Shown: in pieces, positions 16,920 to 18,729 of the stretch | Numbering within the stretch: the first letter of the stretch is position 1 | Layout: each line of letters starts with the position of its first letter | Assembly (NCBI GenBank): GCA_900550315.1 | Contig: URRK01000009.1 | Coordinates: 1-18,729 of the forward strand | DNA: 18,729 bases | Direction: 5' to 3' | Source: an uncultured Oscillospiraceae bacterium | GTDB lineage: Bacteria > Bacillota > Clostridia > Oscillospirales > Acutalibacteraceae | Program-made: the position numbers and the translations under genes | Notes under the pieces: model-generated | Seen by the model: the letters and a program-made list of their open reading frames with translations, nothing else | Databases searched by the model: none | What the model was told of the DNA's origin: nothing

Positions 16920-17004
16920 GTTGAATACTTTTGGGTTTTTGCCCTTTTGAATTACCAAAAGCAGGAAAAAATTCAATACAAAAAGTATAGCTCTTGTTTT
17001 TCGT

Positions 17005-17033
17005 GCAAATTTGCGCCGCAATTTGCATATAAT
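17005..17033 (+). promoter_or_regulatory. Putative asnB -10 box with overlapping operator-like repeats
   Basis: TATAAT at 17028-17033 lies about 65 bases before asnB; no good -35 is visible at the right distance. Immediately upstream are GCAAATTTGC (17005-17014, perfect palindrome) and GCAATTTGC (17018-17026), two near-identical palindromes 13 bases apart centre to centre and overlapping the promoter spacer. The layout suits an activator or repressor site. Confidence 0.45.
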
Positions 17034-17097
17034 TACACCGTAGTGCCCTCGCAGTTTTAAAAAGTGCGGGTTAAAAATTAAAGGGGGTTTGTGTACC

Positions 17098-18729
17098 ATG
17101 TGTGGTATTGCAGGGGAAATTGATTTTAAAGATTCGGTAGAGTTGGCCGACTACCATGAAAAAATGCTGCTTTCCATGAAGCGGCGCGGGCCGGACGGCC
17201 ACGGCATTTACCGGGCGCAAAACGCGGTGCTGCTACATACCCGTTTAGCGGTAATTGATGTTGAAAACGGCAAGCAGCCCATGACGGTCACCCGCGGCAA
17301 CCAAAGCTTTACGGTTTGCTACAACGGGGAGTTGTACAACACGGCGCAGCTAAGGGTAGAATTAATTGCCGCCGGCATGAGCTTTAAAACCAACAGCGAC
17401 ACCGAGGTGGTTTTAAAGGCGTATATGCACTACGGGGAAAGCTGTGTGCAGCACTTTAACGGTATTTTTGCCTTTGCTATTTACGAAAGCCACAACCGCC
17501 GCTTATTTATTGCGCGTGATAAAATGGGCGTAAAGCCGTTTTTTTACACGCTGCAGGGCGGCCGATTTATTTTTGCCAGCGAGCTAAAAACCGTTTTGCT
17601 GCACCCGGCGGTTCCCCACGAAATTGACGAAATTGGCATTGGCGAGCTGCTGTTAATTGGCCCGGGGCGAACCCCTGGCTGCGGCGTTTTTAAAAATGTT
17701 TTTGAGCTAAAGCCCGGCGAGTGCGGCGTTTTTAACGAAACGGGGCTGCATTTGCGGCAGTATTTTGAATTTGTTGATCGCGAGAACACCCAGCCGGAGC
17801 AGGAGGTGATTGAGCGGGTGCGCGCCCTGGTGCAGGACGCCATTGAGCGCCAGCTGGTAAGCGATGTACCCATTGGTACTTTTTTGTCCGGCGGGTTGGA
17901 TTCCAGCCTGATCTCCAGCATAGCGGCGCAGTATATGCGGCAGCGGGGCAAGCAGCTTACTACCTTTTCGGTAACCTACAAAAATAACGAAAAATATTTT
18001 AAAAAAAGCAAATTTCAACCAAACAGTGATGATAGCTACATTAAAATTATGGCCGATTATTTGCAGAGCAACCACATTAGCGTAACGGTAGATACCGACG
18101 AGGTGGTAGAAGCGTTGTACCGTGCGGTAGACGCGCGCGACCTGCCCGGCATGGCCGATGTAGACTCCTCGCTTTTGCTGTTTTGTAAAGAAATTAAAAA
18201 CCATGTAACCGTTGCCCTTTCGGGCGAGTGTGCCGACGAAATTTTTGGGGGTTACCCCTGGTTTCGGGATCCGCAGGTGCGGGAACGGTACGGTTTTCCG
18301 TGGGCGCAATCTACCGCCTACCGGGCCGAATTTATTCACCCGCAGTGGCAAAGCCGCCTAAATGCGCAGGAATTTGTAAACAGCCGCTACGAGCAGACCT
18401 TAAAAAATACCCCCTGCCGGCAAGGGCTAAGCCCGCTGGAAAACCGTATGCGACAAATGGTTTACCTAAACGCCAAGTGGTTTATGCAAACCCTGTTGGA
18501 CCGCAAAGACCGCATGAGTATGTACAGCGGGTTAGAGGTTCGGGTGCCGTTTTGCGATTACCGCATTGCCGAGTATTTGTACAGTGTTCCGTGGCAGCTA
18601 AAAGATTATAACGGCCGGGAAAAGGGGCTGCTACGGCAGGCTATGCAGGGCTGGCTGCCAAGCGAAGTGCTTTGGCGCAAAAAAAGCCCTTACCCCAAAA
18701 CGCACAACCCGGCGTATTTTGAGGCGGTT
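17098..18729 (+). CDS. asnB: Asparagine synthase (glutamine-hydrolysing), truncated by the window edge
   Basis: The enzyme makes asparagine from aspartate, ATP and glutamine. 544 codons are present and the frame is open at 18729; the family is usually about 600-620 residues, so some 60-70 residues are missing off the edge. Cys2 after the initiator Met is the glutaminase nucleophile, followed by RRGPDGHG, CYNGELYN, NSDTEV and RDKMGVKPFF of the Ntn glutaminase domain. The synthetase domain has the pyrophosphate loop SGGLDSS at residues 264-270 and LSGECADEIFGGYPWF farther on. All key residues are intact. A GGGGG-type RBS (17080-17087) precedes ATG 17098, and MCGIAG fixes the start because Cys must be exposed at position 2. 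It is preceded by a 590-base gap and appears to start its own transcript. Confidence 0.96.
   Translation, partial: MCGIAGEIDFKDSVELADYHEKMLLSMKRRGPDGHGIYRAQNAVLLHTRLAVIDVENGKQPMTVTRGNQSFTVCYNGELYNTAQLRVELIAAGMSFKTNSDTEVVLKAYMHYGESCVQHFNGIFAFAIYESHNRRLFIARDKMGVKPFFYTLQGGRFIFASELKTVLLHPAVPHEIDEIGIGELLLIGPGRTPGCGVFKNVFELKPGECGVFNETGLHLRQYFEFVDRENTQPEQEVIERVRALVQDAIERQLVSDVPIGTFLSGGLDSSLISSIAAQYMRQRGKQLTTFSVTYKNNEKYFKKSKFQPNSDDSYIKIMADYLQSNHISVTVDTDEVVEALYRAVDARDLPGMADVDSSLLLFCKEIKNHVTVALSGECADEIFGGYPWFRDPQVRERYGFPWAQSTAYRAEFIHPQWQSRLNAQEFVNSRYEQTLKNTPCRQGLSPLENRMRQMVYLNAKWFMQTLLDRKDRMSMYSGLEVRVPFCDYRIAEYLYSVPWQLKDYNGREKGLLRQAMQGWLPSEVLWRKKSPYPKTHNPAYFEAV

Larger units (their letters stand above)
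16508..17097. other. 590-base AT-rich intergenic region; no gene
   Basis: Only noncoding features are visible. A 7-bp inverted repeat AAACCGA/TCGGTTT (16541-16547, 16567-16573) follows the M14 gene but has no T-run. Many A/T homopolymer tracts occupy 16590-16800. A group of DnaA-box-like words stands at 16831-16919, and a TTGAATT/AATTCAA inverted repeat lies at 16947-16976. The asnB control region begins at 17005. The open frame on the minus strand across 16785-17099 is lysine- and phenylalanine-rich from AT content and has no RBS. For a genome this gene-dense the gap is unusually long. Confidence 0.6.

Noticed and set aside
16785..17099. 104-residue minus-strand frame in the gap before asnB
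   Set aside because: Rich in Lys, Phe and Asn from AT-rich DNA, no RBS, no recognisable motif, and it covers the asnB promoter and DnaA-like boxes.
1..18729. CRISPR arrays, complete insertion sequences, toxin-antitoxin pairs
   Set aside because: No regularly spaced repeats, no transposase, and no recognisable toxin or antitoxin gene was found on either strand.

Overview
The window reads as chromosomal DNA of a Gram-positive anaerobe of the class Clostridia, probably the Oscillospiraceae/Ruminococcaceae neighbourhood. The evidence is the clostridial type of RpoB and RpoC (no large proteobacterial insertions), strong AGGAGG-type ribosome binding sites, consensus TTGACA-17-TATAAT promoters, and a LysM/M14 cell-wall peptidase. 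The assignment is an inference from protein style; no 16S gene is present.

Layout. Positions 1-530 (minus strand) hold a small membrane protein followed, with a 14-base overlap, by a DUF1275 (YoaK-like) gene. After about 50 codons that gene passes in frame into a segment of MoaC, a molybdenum cofactor enzyme, and runs off the left edge: a chimera. Positions 541-3290 are an accessory patch of broken pieces: a promoter with a palindrome, a 13-residue ORF, a C-terminal fragment of a type I restriction HsdR helicase joined abruptly to the C-terminal end of a tyrosine integrase, and an intact XRE-family regulator. The patch ends at a tRNA-Pro(TGG) gene. A perfect 37-base copy of the 5' half of that tRNA lies 157 bases upstream of it, directly behind the strong promoter that probably once served the tRNA. 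This looks like the scar of integration at a tRNA.

Positions 3690-11560 are the housekeeping core: rpoB and rpoC as a two-gene operon with its own consensus promoter, a roughly 150-base leader and a clear terminator. Both subunits end in long low-complexity tails. rplJ/rplL are not upstream; the tRNA scar is.

Positions 11660-16510 carry a Pro/Gln/Ala-rich single-pass membrane protein, a convergent MATE efflux pump with a 16-bp perfect hairpin between its promoter and RBS, an unrecognised 236-residue protein, and a divergent peptidoglycan-binding/LysM/M14 peptidase. A 590-base AT-rich gap with three DnaA-box-like motifs follows. Then comes asnB (glutamine-hydrolysing asparagine synthase), which is cut by the right edge.

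I saw no CRISPR array, no complete insertion sequence and no complete defence system. The most unusual content is the mosaic left flank and the duplicated tRNA half with its promoter.
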